A stretch of DNA of 64,000 nucleotides from Streptomyces luomodiensis (lineage in GTDB: Bacteria; Actinomycetota; Actinomycetes; Streptomycetales; Streptomycetaceae), in contig NZ_CP117522.1 in assembly GCF_031679605.1 (NCBI RefSeq), forward strand, positions 7,626,001-7,690,000, written 5' to 3'. The position numbers were made by a program, and so were the translations under genes. Under the pieces are notes generated by a model. It was given only the letters and a program-made list of their open reading frames with translations, did not search any database and was not told where the DNA came from. Shown piece by piece: positions 7,495-15,783 of this stretch; the stretch's first letter is position 1, and every line of letters begins with the position of its first letter.

Positions 7495-9470
7495 CGGCCG
7501 GTCCCGGTGCGGGCGCGGCGCCAGGTGCCGTCGGCGAGCAGGCGCAGGCCGTTGAGGCCGACGATGACGGTGGAGCCCTCGTGGCCTGCGACACCCAGCG
7601 GCAGGGGCAGGTGGCCGACCAGGTCCCAGATGACCAGTCCGGTGATGAAGATCCCGGCGATGACCAGGTTCTGCACCACCAGGCGGCGCGCTTGGCGGGA
7701 GAGGCGGACAACGGTGGGGATGGTGGCCAGTTCATCGCGGACCACGACGGCGTCGGCGGTCTCCAGGGCGAGGTCGGACCCGGCGCGGCCCATGGCGATG
7801 CCGGTGTGGGCGGCGGCGAGTGCGGGGGCGTCGTTGACCCCGTCGCCGACCACCAGCACTTTCCGCCCGGCCTGCTCCATCTCCTGCACAGCACTCACCT
7901 TGTCCTGCGGCAGCAAGCCGGCGCGGACGTCGGTGATGCCGACCTCGTCGGCGAGCCGGGCGGCCGCGCGCGGGTTGTCGCCGGTGACCAGCACCGGGGC
8001 GGTGCTCGTCAGCTCTCCCAGGGTTGTGACGGTGGCAGCGGCCTCCTCGCGCAGCCGGTCGGCGATGCCCAGCACCCCCACCGGCGTGCCGTGCAGCGTG
8101 ACCAGCACGGCCGTGCGGCCCTCTTCCTCCAGCCTCGCGGCCGCTGTGGCGGTCGGGTGGCTGGTGGGATTGTCCAGGAGGCGGGCGGGACTGCCGACCG
8201 CGACGGTGCGGCCCTCGACCTTCGCGCTCACCCCGGTTCCCGGGGAGGAGGCGAAGTCCTCCACCAGCGGGATGTCGAGGTCGCGGGCGCGGGCGGCGTC
8301 CACGATCGCGCGGGCCAGCGGGTGCTCGCTGGGGTGCTCGGCCGCCGCTGCCAGCCGCAGCAGCTCATCCTCGCTCAGGCCGGAGGAGGCCAGCGGGCGG
8401 ATGTCGGTCACACGGGGGGTTCCCTCGGTCAGCGTGCCGGTCTTGTCCAGGGCAACCGCGTCCACCTGCCCGAGGCGCTCCATGACCACCGCGGACTTGA
8501 CCAGCACGCCGTGGCGTCCGGCGTTGGCGATGGCGGACAGCAGCGGCGGCATCGTGGCCAGCACCACCGCACAGGGCGAGGCGACGATCATGAAGGTCAT
8601 GGCGCGCAGCAGGGTGGACTGCAGATCGGCGCCGAAGATGAGGGGAAGGACGAACAGGGCGAGGGTGGCGGCGACCATGCCGATGCTGTAGCGCTGCTCG
8701 ACCTTCTCGATGAACAGCTGGGTGGGCGCCTTGGTCTCGGAGGCTTCCTCGACCATGGCCACGATTCGGGCGATCACCGAGTCCGAGGGGTCGCGCTCGA
8801 CCTTCACCCGCAGGGCGCCGGTGCCGTTCAGGGTGCCGGCGAAGACCTCGTCGCCCTCTTCCTTGGCGACGGGGAGGGGCTCGCCGGTGATGGTGGCCTG
8901 GTCGACCTCACTGGCCCCGTCCAGCACCCTGCCGTCGGCGCCGATCCGCTCGCCGGGCCGCACCAGGATGGTGTCGCCCACACTGAGCTGATCGGTCGGC
9001 ACCGTCTCCTCGGTGCCGTCGTCGGCGAGCCGAGTCGCGGTCGTCGGGGCGAGATCGAGCAGGCCGCGTACGGAGTCGGCGGTGCGAGCGGTGGCGATCG
9101 CCTCCAGAGCGCCGGAGGTGGCGAAGATGACAATCAGCAGCGCACCGTCCAGCACCTGCCCGATCGCCGCCGCCCCCAGTGCCGCAACCACCATCAGCAG
9201 GTCGACATCCAGGGTCTTCTCCCGCAGCGCCTGCAATCCGGCCCAGCCGGGTTCCCAGCCGCCGGTGGCGTAGGTGAAGGCGAACAGCGGTCCCCACGCC
9301 CAGGCCGGCGCCCCGGTCAGATACAGCGGCAGCGCGATCAGGAACAGCACCAGCGCCGCGGCCGCCCAGCGGGCCTCGGGCAGCGCGAAGATCCGGGTCC
9401 TGCGCCTGGGCGCCACCGCTTCGCGCGCAGCGTCGCCAGGCGGGGCCGGACGGGTGAGAGTGGAAGACAT
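7491..9470 (-). CDS. P1B-type heavy-metal translocating ATPase, P1B-4-like
   Basis: 659 residues from the ATG at 9470, which precedes MSSTLTRPAPPG; longer starts lie in the regulator promoter. It has no N-terminal metal-binding domain. Motifs in order: actuator ITGEPLPVAKEEGD, TM6 ASPCAVVLA (SPC rather than CPC), phosphorylation site DKTGTLTEGTPR, SEHPLARAI, hinge VVGDGVNDAPAL, and a last-helix HEGSTVIVGLNGLRLL. SPC plus HEGxT marks subgroup P1B-4 (CoaT/CtpD/PfeT), which exports Co2+, Ni2+, Fe2+ or Zn2+. Divergent from an ArsR sensor that carries an NmtR-like site, which supports Ni/Co. Confidence 0.9.
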   Translation of the reverse strand: MSSTLTRPAPPGDAAREAVAPRRRTRIFALPEARWAAAALVLFLIALPLYLTGAPAWAWGPLFAFTYATGGWEPGWAGLQALREKTLDVDLLMVVAALGAAAIGQVLDGALLIVIFATSGALEAIATARTADSVRGLLDLAPTTATRLADDGTEETVPTDQLSVGDTILVRPGERIGADGRVLDGASEVDQATITGEPLPVAKEEGDEVFAGTLNGTGALRVKVERDPSDSVIARIVAMVEEASETKAPTQLFIEKVEQRYSIGMVAATLALFVLPLIFGADLQSTLLRAMTFMIVASPCAVVLATMPPLLSAIANAGRHGVLVKSAVVMERLGQVDAVALDKTGTLTEGTPRVTDIRPLASSGLSEDELLRLAAAAEHPSEHPLARAIVDAARARDLDIPLVEDFASSPGTGVSAKVEGRTVAVGSPARLLDNPTSHPTATAAARLEEEGRTAVLVTLHGTPVGVLGIADRLREEAAATVTTLGELTSTAPVLVTGDNPRAAARLADEVGITDVRAGLLPQDKVSAVQEMEQAGRKVLVVGDGVNDAPALAAAHTGIAMGRAGSDLALETADAVVVRDELATIPTVVRLSRQARRLVVQNLVIAGIFITGLVIWDLVGHLPLPLGVAGHEGSTVIVGLNGLRLLADGTWRRARTGTGR

Positions 9471-9538
9471 CGAAACAGTCCTCTGGATGCGGAATCGACG
9501 ACGGACAGAGTCCAACCCCACCACCGTAACAGGAATAA

Positions 9539-9554
9539 ATGAACACTGATTCAT
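9539..9554. promoter_or_regulatory. Likely ArsR-family operator between the metal ATPase and its regulator
   Basis: ATGAA (9539-9543) and TTCAT (9550-9554) form an inverted repeat around 6 nt within AATAAATGAACACTGATTCA. It resembles the TGAACA-type imperfect 12-2-12 operators of SmtB/CzrA/NmtR sensors and lies in the 113-bp divergent gap. Confidence 0.6.
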
Positions 9555-9583
9555 GCGTTGATGGCGAGGCGTACCATGGGCGC

Positions 9584-9988
9584 ATGGGTCACGGAGCCGC
9601 ACCGCCTACCACGAACGTCCCGCGCGCACGCCTGGACGCAGCCGGCGCCGCCAAGGTCGCCACCACCCTGCAGGCCCTGGCCACCCCCTCACGCCTGCTC
9701 ATCCTCGCCCGCCTGCGCGAAGGCCCCCTGCCGGCGACCGAGCTGGCCGCCGAAGTCGGCATGGAGCAGTCCGCCTGCTCCCACCAGCTGCGGCTGCTGC
9801 GCAACCTCGGCCTGGTCACCGGCACCCGCAAGGGCCGCTCAGTCGTCTACGCGCTCTACGACAACCACGTCGCCGAACTCCTCGACCAAGCCCTCTACCA
9901 TGTCGAGCATCTCCGCCTCGGCATGAGCGACGCCGCAGCGCCCGCCCAGGAGCCGGAGCGCGACACCGCCGCCATCACGAGTGCCTGA
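9584..9988 (+). CDS. ArsR/SmtB-family metal sensor, NmtR-like
   Basis: 134 residues with a winged helix-turn-helix (TPSRLLILARLREGPLPATE, then MEQSACSHQLRLLRNLGLV). The C-terminal helix reads YDNHVAELLDQALYHVEH. Its D-x-H, then H-x-x-H 13 residues after the Asp, is the alpha-5 metal site of SmtB-type sensors with the D-x-H-x10-H-x-x-H spacing of NmtR. Such repressors release DNA on binding Ni(II)/Co(II) or Zn(II). The ATG at 9584 is preferred because it follows the operator; the ATG at 9539 would lie inside it. Divergent from the P1B-4 ATPase it probably controls. Confidence 0.9.
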   Translation: MGHGAAPPTTNVPRARLDAAGAAKVATTLQALATPSRLLILARLREGPLPATELAAEVGMEQSACSHQLRLLRNLGLVTGTRKGRSVVYALYDNHVAELLDQALYHVEHLRLGMSDAAAPAQEPERDTAAITSA

Positions 9989-10404
9989 GCCGCGCGGGCA
10001 CTGCTCGGCGTGCGCGCGCTGCGAGAGGCCCGGACTCGATCAGGCTTCCACAGGCCGCCGTTCGTAGAAGTCCTCTCCAAACCCCCGGCGTTCTGCGAGA
10101 CAGTGCTGAAACGCTGTCGGGGCGATCAGCCCCCTCGACCAAGTCGCAATCGCGGTGGACCGAAACGACGGTCCGACGTGTGAAGTCCCGGGCGGAGTCC
10201 GTGCCGCACCCGCGGCGGGAAAACCGCGACGAAGAACCACACCGCTCTCTTCATTCCTCGTGACCGCGCTCCGGGGGAGCCGGAGGTGCCGGTACCGCAG
10301 TGCCGCGGCCCGGGTCGGCCGTGACAGCCGGGCCCGCCCGTCCAGACGGCGCCGGCCGCCGCGGCGTCCAAACCGATCCGGAGGGTACGCGCGTTGCTCG
10401 ACCG
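9989..10404. other. Intergenic stretch without a recognisable gene
   Basis: Both strands were read. A minus-strand frame ending at 10040 gives FQHCLAERRGFGEDFYERRP, which looks faintly protein-like but has no start or family. Nothing else is supported. Confidence 0.4.
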
Positions 10405-10625
10405 CCCAGCAGGAGTTGCAGAGCCAGCTGGATGTGCTCGAACCGGTGTGCAAGCGGAACTTCTCCGAGAAGATCAGCACGCGCCTGAAGACATGGCCGG
10501 AACTGGAGAAGGCGCTGAAGCTGGCGTACGACCTCCAGGAGGCCGCCCGACCAGGAAGCCATCCTCACCATCCACGAGCTCAAGCGCCTAGACCGCCGAA
10601 CTGATGCCCCTGTCCAGCCGGCTCC
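10405..10625 (+). pseudogene. Fragment of an unrecognised helical protein, frameshifted
   Basis: One frame gives QQELQSQLDVLEPVCKRNFS, then TWPELEKALKLAYDLQEAA, a convincing amphipathic pattern. After about 10548 another frame continues (DQEAILTIHELKRLDRR). The break and the lack of a start indicate a relic. I do not recognise the family. Confidence 0.35.
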
Positions 10626-10633
10626 ATCGCGCT

Positions 10634-10745
10634 CTACGTGGGGTCGAGGCCGTGGCTGCGAAGCCAGGCCAGCGGGTCTATCGCGTCGCCGCCACCGGGG
10701 TGGACTTCAAGGTGTAGGTGTGGCCCTGACGAGTTGCCGGAGCTG
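10634..10745 (-). pseudogene. M23 peptidase (LytM-like), C-terminal remnant
   Basis: The minus frame reads SGNSSGPHLHLEVHPGGG and then DPLAWLRSHGL before a stop at 10634. The HLHLEV motif and trailing DPLxWL are the end of M23 zinc endopeptidases. It is fused head-on to an IS481 fragment in another frame, so everything upstream has been lost. Confidence 0.6.
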
Positions 10746-10773
10746 CCTGCGAGACTGTGGCGTCTGTCGCGGC

Positions 10774-10968
10774 GGGTTGACGGTGTGGTGTCGAAGAACG
10801 GTCGAGCAGGCCGATTGCCCCGTAGCGGCGGTAGCGGTTGACCCACTTCGATGCACAGGCGCGCGAGATTCCCATCTCGGCGGCGACGTGCGCTATTGGA
10901 CGAGTCCGGCAACGCTCGACAAGTCGGCGTCGACCCTCGACGGTCAGTGGAGCATTGGCGTGCCTCAT
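10774..10968 (-). mobile_element. IS481-family transposase, N-terminal fragment
   Basis: From the ATG at 10968 the minus frame gives MRHANAPLTVEGRRRLVERC, then ISRACASKWVNRYRRYG, then GLLDRSSTPHRQP. This is the helix-turn-helix start of IS481 transposases. The sequence is cut after about 65 of about 320 residues, with no DDE domain, and abuts the M23 remnant. Confidence 0.75.
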
Positions 10969-11056
10969 GGGCAGTTTCCCGTGACGGTTTCGACATTGTC
11001 GGGGAAGCGATCTTCGGCCGTCATCACACCGGTTAGAGACTGACTGATGTGTGTGG

Positions 11057-11950
11057 TCATGGCCGCGGGCCGAACTCGGTGCTGTGGTCGATGGCCCACT
11101 GCGCAAAGGGGCGGGCCGGCCTACCGGTCAGGCGCTCGACATCATCGGTGACAAGGCGTGATTCAGGTCGTCGCGTTGACGCCGTGATGAGGGCGTCGAC
11201 CAGCCGTTCGGGACGGCCGTCCGCGAGCATTCGTGCGCGCGCGATATCCACGGGGACCGGCTCGAAGCGCAACTTTCGTCCGAGGGCGGCACCGAGGATT
11301 CGGACCTGGTCGGCCCTGCTGAGCGGCTCGGGCCCGGTCAGCAGGTAGGGGGTGCGATCCGAATCGTCCTGGCGTCGAAGGAGGACCTCCGCGGCTGCGG
11401 CCGCGACATCCCCCTCGTCCACGACTGCTGTGCGCGCTATGTCCGGACCTCTGACCACGTCGCCTGCGCGCAGCTGTGCCGCCCAGCCCCGGGTGTTGGA
11501 CGCCAGCGTGTCGCTGCGCAGCACGGTGGGATGCAGGCCGGCATCACGGAGCCGGCGTTCCATGTCCGCGTGTACCTGCACAATCGGGTCGCTTTGGCGA
11601 AATGAGGCGTCATCGATCGCAGTCGAGGAGAGGTAGACGACGCGCGGTGCTGCTGCGGCGAGTTCTGCGATCAGGGGCTCGGCGGGGGCGGTGTCGAGCA
11701 GCGGCCATATGAGGAAGACGGTGTCGATGTCGTCGAGCGCCGCACGGACGGAGTCGGCGTCGGTCAGGTCACCGCGCACCGACTCGATGCCGGGTCGCGG
11801 GCCAACACGGCGACGATCGAGGCACCGCACAGCTGTTGCGCGCGCATGCAGCCGGGCGAGGAGCTCACGGCCCAGGTTGCCCGTCGCGCCGGTGACCAGG
11901 ACCGATCGGGAACAAGCAGGAGTAGGCGGGGTGGGAGAACTGTCAGGCAT
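11057..11950 (-). CDS. NAD(P)H-binding atypical SDR (NmrA/QOR2-like)
   Basis: 297 residues. The N-terminal VLVTGATGNLGRELLARL is the TGATGxxG nucleotide site of atypical short-chain dehydrogenases. FLIWPLL and VVYLSSTAIDD follow as in NmrA/QOR2 proteins. No classical YxxxK is evident. Such proteins act as quinone reductases or redox sensors. It is divergent from a MerR-type gene only 45 bp away, so that regulator probably controls it. Confidence 0.85.
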   Translation of the reverse strand: MPDSSPTPPTPACSRSVLVTGATGNLGRELLARLHARATAVRCLDRRRVGPRPGIESVRGDLTDADSVRAALDDIDTVFLIWPLLDTAPAEPLIAELAAAAPRVVYLSSTAIDDASFRQSDPIVQVHADMERRLRDAGLHPTVLRSDTLASNTRGWAAQLRAGDVVRGPDIARTAVVDEGDVAAAAAEVLLRRQDDSDRTPYLLTGPEPLSRADQVRILGAALGRKLRFEPVPVDIARARMLADGRPERLVDALITASTRRPESRLVTDDVERLTGRPARPFAQWAIDHSTEFGPRP

Positions 11951-11995
11951 GCTGGGGAGGCTAAAGGTTCAGGTCGACATCAAGGCAAGGGCGGA
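11951..11995 (-). promoter_or_regulatory. MerR-type divergent promoter region
   Basis: The 45-bp gap contains, on the minus strand, TTGATG and TAGCCT separated by an overlong spacer of about 18-19 bp around TCGACCTGAACCTT. Stretched spacers with partial dyad symmetry are the hallmark of MerR-controlled promoters. Confidence 0.4.
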
Positions 11996-12370
11996 ATGGC
12001 GATAACGATCGGCGAGGCGGCTGCGCAGCTTGGAGTCGAGGCCCATGTCCTACGGCACTGGGAGCACGTCGGAGCACTCACGGTGCACCGGGACGCGAAC
12101 GGTTACCGCCTCTACGACCACGACGTCCTGGAGCAGGCACGAACCGTGCTGAAACTGCGAAAAGTCGGGCTCTCGTTGCCAGAGGTCACCGCAGCGATGT
12201 CCCCGAAGAAGTCCGCAGCGCAGGAGGTCGTGCGCGCGAAGATCGCTGCGCTCGAAAGTGAGGTCCGCAGCAGACAGCAAGCGATCACCTTCCTCCGGCA
12301 CACCGTCGAGTGTCGCCATCGGTACCTCGAGGAGTGCGCGGACTGCGCGACATTCGTCTGGGACCCTTGA
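11996..12370 (+). CDS. MerR-family transcriptional regulator
   Basis: 124 residues. ITIGEAAAQLGVEAHVLRHW followed by NGYRLYDHDVLEQA is the MerR winged helix-turn-helix, then a long dimerisation helix (AKIAALESEVRSRQQAI). The C terminus has three Cys (ECRHRYLEECADCATF), which could bind metal or sense redox. The ATG at 11996 starts directly at the domain, with AAGGG before it. It likely regulates the divergent NAD(P)H-binding gene and itself. Confidence 0.85.
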   Translation: MAITIGEAAAQLGVEAHVLRHWEHVGALTVHRDANGYRLYDHDVLEQARTVLKLRKVGLSLPEVTAAMSPKKSAAQEVVRAKIAALESEVRSRQQAITFLRHTVECRHRYLEECADCATFVWDP

Positions 12371-12550
12371 TCATCCGATGTGAGGAATTCGCGGTCGATG
12401 ACCATGGCCCTTGATCAGTAGCAAGTGACCGCTGACATCAACGTCTTGGCCCGCAACACCTAGACAAGCCTCATCACCAAAGCCCAGAAGGCACTTTCGT
12501 GTTTCCGCTCAAGACCTGGACGCCACCGCAAGTGAAAGGCGGAGGCTAAT

Positions 12551-13019
12551 AGCCTGATCGACCTCGCCTCGCGCCGCCTGACCGGCTGGGAGATCGCGGA
12601 TCACATGCGCACCGATCTCGTCACCGGTGGCCTGGCCGCCGCCGAGCAGACCCGCGGCAGCCTCGCCTCGGCGATCGGTGCACACTGACCACGGCGCCCA
12701 GTACACCAGCCGGGCATTCGCCGACGCCTGCCGCAGAGCCGGCGTCCTGTTGTCCATGAGCGCGATCGGCTCCAGCGCGGACAACGCGCTCGCCGAGTCC
12801 TTCAAGGCAACGTTCAAACGCGAAACGCTCAAGGGCCGCAAGACCTGGTTCAGTGAGTGCGAAGCCCGCCTCGACACGTTCCGCTGGCTGCACCGCTACA
12901 TCACCCGACGCCGTCACTCCCGCCTGGGGCACCGCAGCCCGATCGTCTACGAAACCGCGTCCCGAACAACACCAACTACGCTGACGTCAGCCGCATTATC
13001 CATGCCAGGCCGATCGTGA
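12551..13019 (+). pseudogene. IS3-family transposase OrfB C-terminal part, frameshifted
   Basis: The first frame reads DLASRRLTGWEIADHMRTDL and runs to SLASAI. The rest of the DDE core continues in another frame: VHTDHGAQYTSRAFADACRR, then NALAESFKATFKRE, ending HSRLGHRSPIVYE. One extra G at 12677-12678 explains the shift. The N-terminal half and OrfA are missing. No terminal repeats were identified. It abuts and truncates the membrane-protein remnant on the other strand. Confidence 0.75.
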
Positions 13020-13244
13020 CTCCGATCCATCCGAAGGAGTACAGAACCAGCATGTGCTGCGCCGACCAGTTCTGGTATTGGAGTCGACCGACCAGAATCA
13101 TGCCCGAGACAGCATGCTAAAGATATGAGAGGCCATGCCGTTTGCCCTTTCGGACCGGAATCCACTTGGCCATGGCGAAGGAGAAAGGAATGTCGCCGCG
13201 GCGGCCATGAGTAACAGGTATACGAGGGGAAGCGAAGTGAGCAT
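12984..13244 (-). pseudogene. Degenerate small membrane protein
   Basis: The minus-strand ATG at 13244 has a good GAAAGGAG site and begins MLTSLPLVYLLLMAAAATFL. Continuity then moves to another frame (FSFAMAKWIPVRKGKRHG), meets an in-frame TAG, and continues as MILVGRLQYQNWSAQHMLVL, then GWIGVTIGLAWIM. One frameshift plus one stop in a two-helix membrane protein, cut at its 3' end by IS3 sequence, marks a recent pseudogene. Family not recognised. Confidence 0.45.
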
Positions 13245-13332
13245 GAGGTACTCCTTTCGGCATGCATGAATGTGTGTGACCGCTACTTCAAGTCAGAGTG
13301 TCCAAGGTTTCTTGATCTTGAAGGGACCAGCC

Positions 13333-13869
13333 ATGTCGAACATCACCCCGTACCTGGAGCGCAACCGCGCTTTCGCGGCCTCCGGCGCCCAGGCCGACGT
13401 CCCCGGGATTCCCTTCGTCCCGTTCGGACAGGTGTACCTGATCACCTGTATCGACCCGCGCGTGGAGCCCGCGGCCGTCCTCGGCGTCCGGCTCGGGGAA
13501 GCGATCGTCGCGCGCAACGTCGGCGGCCGCGTGACCCCCGCGGTCATCAGGGACCTCGCCTGGATCGTGCACCTGCACGAGAACAAGACCCCCGACGCGG
13601 ACTGGTTCGAGATCGCCGTCATCCACCACACCGACTGCGGCTCGGGACTGCTCGCCGACGATGACCTGCGCGCCGGCTACGCCGCACGCGGCGGCTGGGA
13701 CGAGCAGACCTCCTTGAAGATGGCCGTCCTGGAACCGTCCAAAACGGTCCAGGAGGACGTCGCCAAGCTGCGCTCGGCGCCCGAGCTCGCGCCGGGCATC
13801 GGCAACATCGCGGTCGGCGGCTACGCCTATGATCTCGCCACGGGGAGGGTCACCACGGTCGTCCAGTGA
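13333..13869 (+). CDS. Beta-class carbonic anhydrase
   Basis: 178 residues. The zinc-ligand motifs of beta carbonic anhydrases are present: LITCIDPRVEP (Cys plus the Asp-Arg dyad) and VIHHTDCGSG (His and Cys). The enzyme hydrates CO2 to bicarbonate in the cytoplasm. The ATG at 13333 follows GAAGGGACC and gives the expected N terminus. No obvious partner gene; the flanks are remnants and intergenic DNA. Confidence 0.9.
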   Translation: MSNITPYLERNRAFAASGAQADVPGIPFVPFGQVYLITCIDPRVEPAAVLGVRLGEAIVARNVGGRVTPAVIRDLAWIVHLHENKTPDADWFEIAVIHHTDCGSGLLADDDLRAGYAARGGWDEQTSLKMAVLEPSKTVQEDVAKLRSAPELAPGIGNIAVGGYAYDLATGRVTTVVQ

Positions 13870-14279
13870 GTGATCGCGGACGCTCAGCGTCGGTCCAGCT
13901 GGCCGACACCGCTGTGACCGAGGTCCGGTGAACCGCACAGCGCCATCACCGCGGCCCGCGCAGGCGCGCAGCGTAGCGTGAGGGTGCGTGACGCCGTTGC
14001 CGACGACCGGAATCCGGGTGCTCATCACCGGCCGCTCGATGTGGGTCCAGGCCACCATGGCATCGATACGCTCTGGCTCGTCCAGGTACATCCACACCGC
14101 GGAGAGCAACGAAGCCGAAGGTCTCGCGGAGACCAGTCAGTGAGGGAAGAGCGTCGTCAGTTCAGTCGACCGCAGAATCCACGTGAAAGCGCCGCCCGAC
14201 GGCCGGAGTTCCGGTGCGGGCTCCACGCCATGACGTGCCGCCGCCGGACGCGGATGTGGCAGCGGCGGGCCGTAGTCCA
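13870..14279. other. Intergenic stretch, no supported gene
   Basis: A minus-strand frame (AVWMYLDEPERIDAMVAWTH, ending before 13945) looks mildly protein-like but has no recognisable family. A short hairpin-like ACGCT-CA-GCGT lies near 13883. Nothing further is supported. Confidence 0.35.
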
Positions 14280-14339
14280 CTACGGCAGAAACAGCTCACC
14301 GCGCAAGAGCGGTGTGTGCGTATGGTGCGTGTCGGTCCT

Positions 14340-14960
14340 CGGACACTCTCCATACGTACATGAGGGCTGTGATTCCACGATCACGGTCCTCTTTTTCACG
14401 TCGAAGATCAGTGCGAGTCCGAGGCTCTCGTACAGGGGCTGCTTGCGTCCGGGGGCGGCGGCGAGGAGCCGGTCCTTGACGGAGCCGAGTTCGGTGACCA
14501 TCCGCTGGATCTGCTCGGTCGTGAGGTTCGTCGTCCGGCTCCGTGCCATGGCGAGGAGATCCTGCGGGGCTGCTGTCTTCTCGCTCTGTGCCGGCTCCTG
14601 CGTCGAGTGCGGCCCGGTACCGGGTGATACGGCGCTTGCAGTCGGCAACAGCGCGGCGGACGGTTTCGGCAGCCGTATCGGGCGCGGTGTCTGTTTCCTG
14701 GGCTTGTTGTAGTGCACGGAGAGTGGCTGTCAGCCGTCGGGGGCGAAGGCTGTGGCGATCCATTGGTCGAGAGGGGGCAGGATGACTTCCTCGCGTACGT
14801 ACACGGAGAGTGGATGGTCCACTGCGGCGCTGCGCGCATACTCGGCGAGGCGACCGAGGCCAGCGCCTGGCGGTGACGACCGGGACCCTGGGGTGCCGGA
14901 TCGGGCCCGGCTGATGGCTCCTTCGGCGTCGGCCGAGATCCCGGTGAAATCCCGCCAGTT
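14340..14960 (-). pseudogene. Large serine recombinase C-terminal region, broken over three frames
   Basis: Three consecutive minus-strand frames carry the C-terminal domain in order: HPLSVYVREEVILPPLDQWI; then LTATLRALQQAQETDTAPDT with CKRRITRYRAALDAG; then LTTEQIQRMVTELGSVKDRL ending near KKRTVIVES. These are the hallmarks of the coiled-coil tail of large serine integrases. The catalytic N-terminal resolvase domain is missing. It is a dead integrase relic; the tRNA-like gene lies about 220 bp away. Confidence 0.7.
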
Positions 14961-15180
14961 CCGCGCCCGGTCGGTCCGCCTCGGCGAAGGCCCGGGTCCG
15001 CCGGGAAGAGATCGGCGATCGACCCCTCCTGCTGGTCTGCCGCGACGAGCGGTGAACCGCCGCTGCTGCCCGCCGTTGAGGAACGCGGCACCGTGCCACG
15101 GCGCCGCCCGTAAAACCGGTGGGTACCGTGCGCTACACTTGATCACGACGAGGCCGCCCGAACTCCGGGCAGCCGGACGT

Positions 15181-15250
15181 GCGTTGGTGGTCCAAGGAAA
15201 GGCGCCCCGCTTCCTGCGGGGAGATGCAGGTGCAAGGCCTGCCCAGCGCT
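15181..15250 (+). tRNA. Atypical tRNA-Gly(UCC)-like gene
   Basis: The 70 nt fold as a cloverleaf: acceptor GCGTTGG / CCAGCGC (one T-G pair), U8, D arm GTCC-AAGGAA-AGGC with G18 G19 and one C-A mismatch, anticodon stem CCCCG / CGGGG with loop CTTCCTG (anticodon TCC), 4-nt variable loop, T stem GCAGG / CCTGC. Glycine identity elements are present: G1-C72, C2-G71, C35 C36 and U73. Odd points are a T loop TGCAAGG (G at 55), U at 37 and no encoded CCA. A -10-like TACACT (15134-15139), a leader hairpin (15156-15170) and a terminator 8 nt downstream suggest a monocistronic RNA. Confidence 0.6.
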
Positions 15251-15258
15251 CAGAGGAC

Positions 15259-15290
15259 GAGCCCCCACCCCGCCCGCGGGGTGGGGGCTC
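15259..15290. terminator. Terminator between the tRNA-like gene and DUF2255 gene
   Basis: GAGCCCCCACCCC (15259-15271) pairs perfectly with GGGGTGGGGGCTC (15278-15290) around a 6-nt loop. It is placed to end both the tRNA-like transcript and the convergent DUF2255 gene. Confidence 0.85.
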
Positions 15291-15301
15291 GGTGCTGTTC
15301 T

Positions 15302-15679
15302 TCAGGACCGCGGGGCCAGGCGCAGCGTGGTGGCGCGGGCCTGTTCGCCGACCATGGGCTCGACGTAGCCGCTGTAGTGGCCGTACTTGGCCTGGTAGGC
15401 GGCATCGACCCGGTCGTTGATCGCGGGGTCGCCGACGGGGGCGAAGGTGACGTCGGCTTCGACTCCGCCGGCGGCGATGTGGCCGGCGTGGGTGGCCTGG
15501 GCGGTTTTCCACCAGGTGCCTCCGGTTCCGCGCCAGGAGCGGACGTACAGCTCGTCGCCGTCCCGTACGACCCAGATGGTGGTGGGCTCGCGCAGTGATC
15601 CGTCGTCGCGGCGAGGGGCGATGCGCAGTTCCTCGGCCGCGGCGATGCGCTTCAGCGTCTCGGTCTTCCAGGTGTTCAT
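15302..15679 (-). CDS. DUF2255 family protein
   Basis: 125 residues with the family pattern LRIAPRRDDGSLREPTTIWV and VRDGDELYVRSWRGTGGTWW, then AYQAKYGHYSGYVEPMV. DUF2255 proteins are small beta-barrel proteins of unknown function, possibly related to flavin/F420-binding folds. The ATG at 15679 follows AAGGAGG on the minus strand. Monocistronic by context: terminator downstream and about 100 bp to the next gene. Confidence 0.8.
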   Translation of the reverse strand: MNTWKTETLKRIAAAEELRIAPRRDDGSLREPTTIWVVRDGDELYVRSWRGTGGTWWKTAQATHAGHIAAGGVEADVTFAPVGDPAINDRVDAAYQAKYGHYSGYVEPMVGEQARATTLRLAPRS

Positions 15680-15783
15680 GAACCGGCCTCCTTCGTGGTG
15701 CGGGCACGGGCGTTGCGTTGTCCTGCCCGGGTCTTTCCTCCCGGGCCGTGCGGGGAGCGGGACCCGGCTGCCGAGGACCCTGT

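Noticed and set aside
6811..8691. 626-residue plus-strand open frame, and a 653-residue one at 7581-9542
   Set aside because: They are antisense shadows of the P1B ATPase gene, have Gly/Asp- or Ser/Arg-rich composition, and contain no domain. The minus-strand genes have all expected motifs.
9539..9583. Upstream ATG for the ArsR-family sensor
   Set aside because: It would place translation start inside the operator dyad and adds 15 residues without family similarity.
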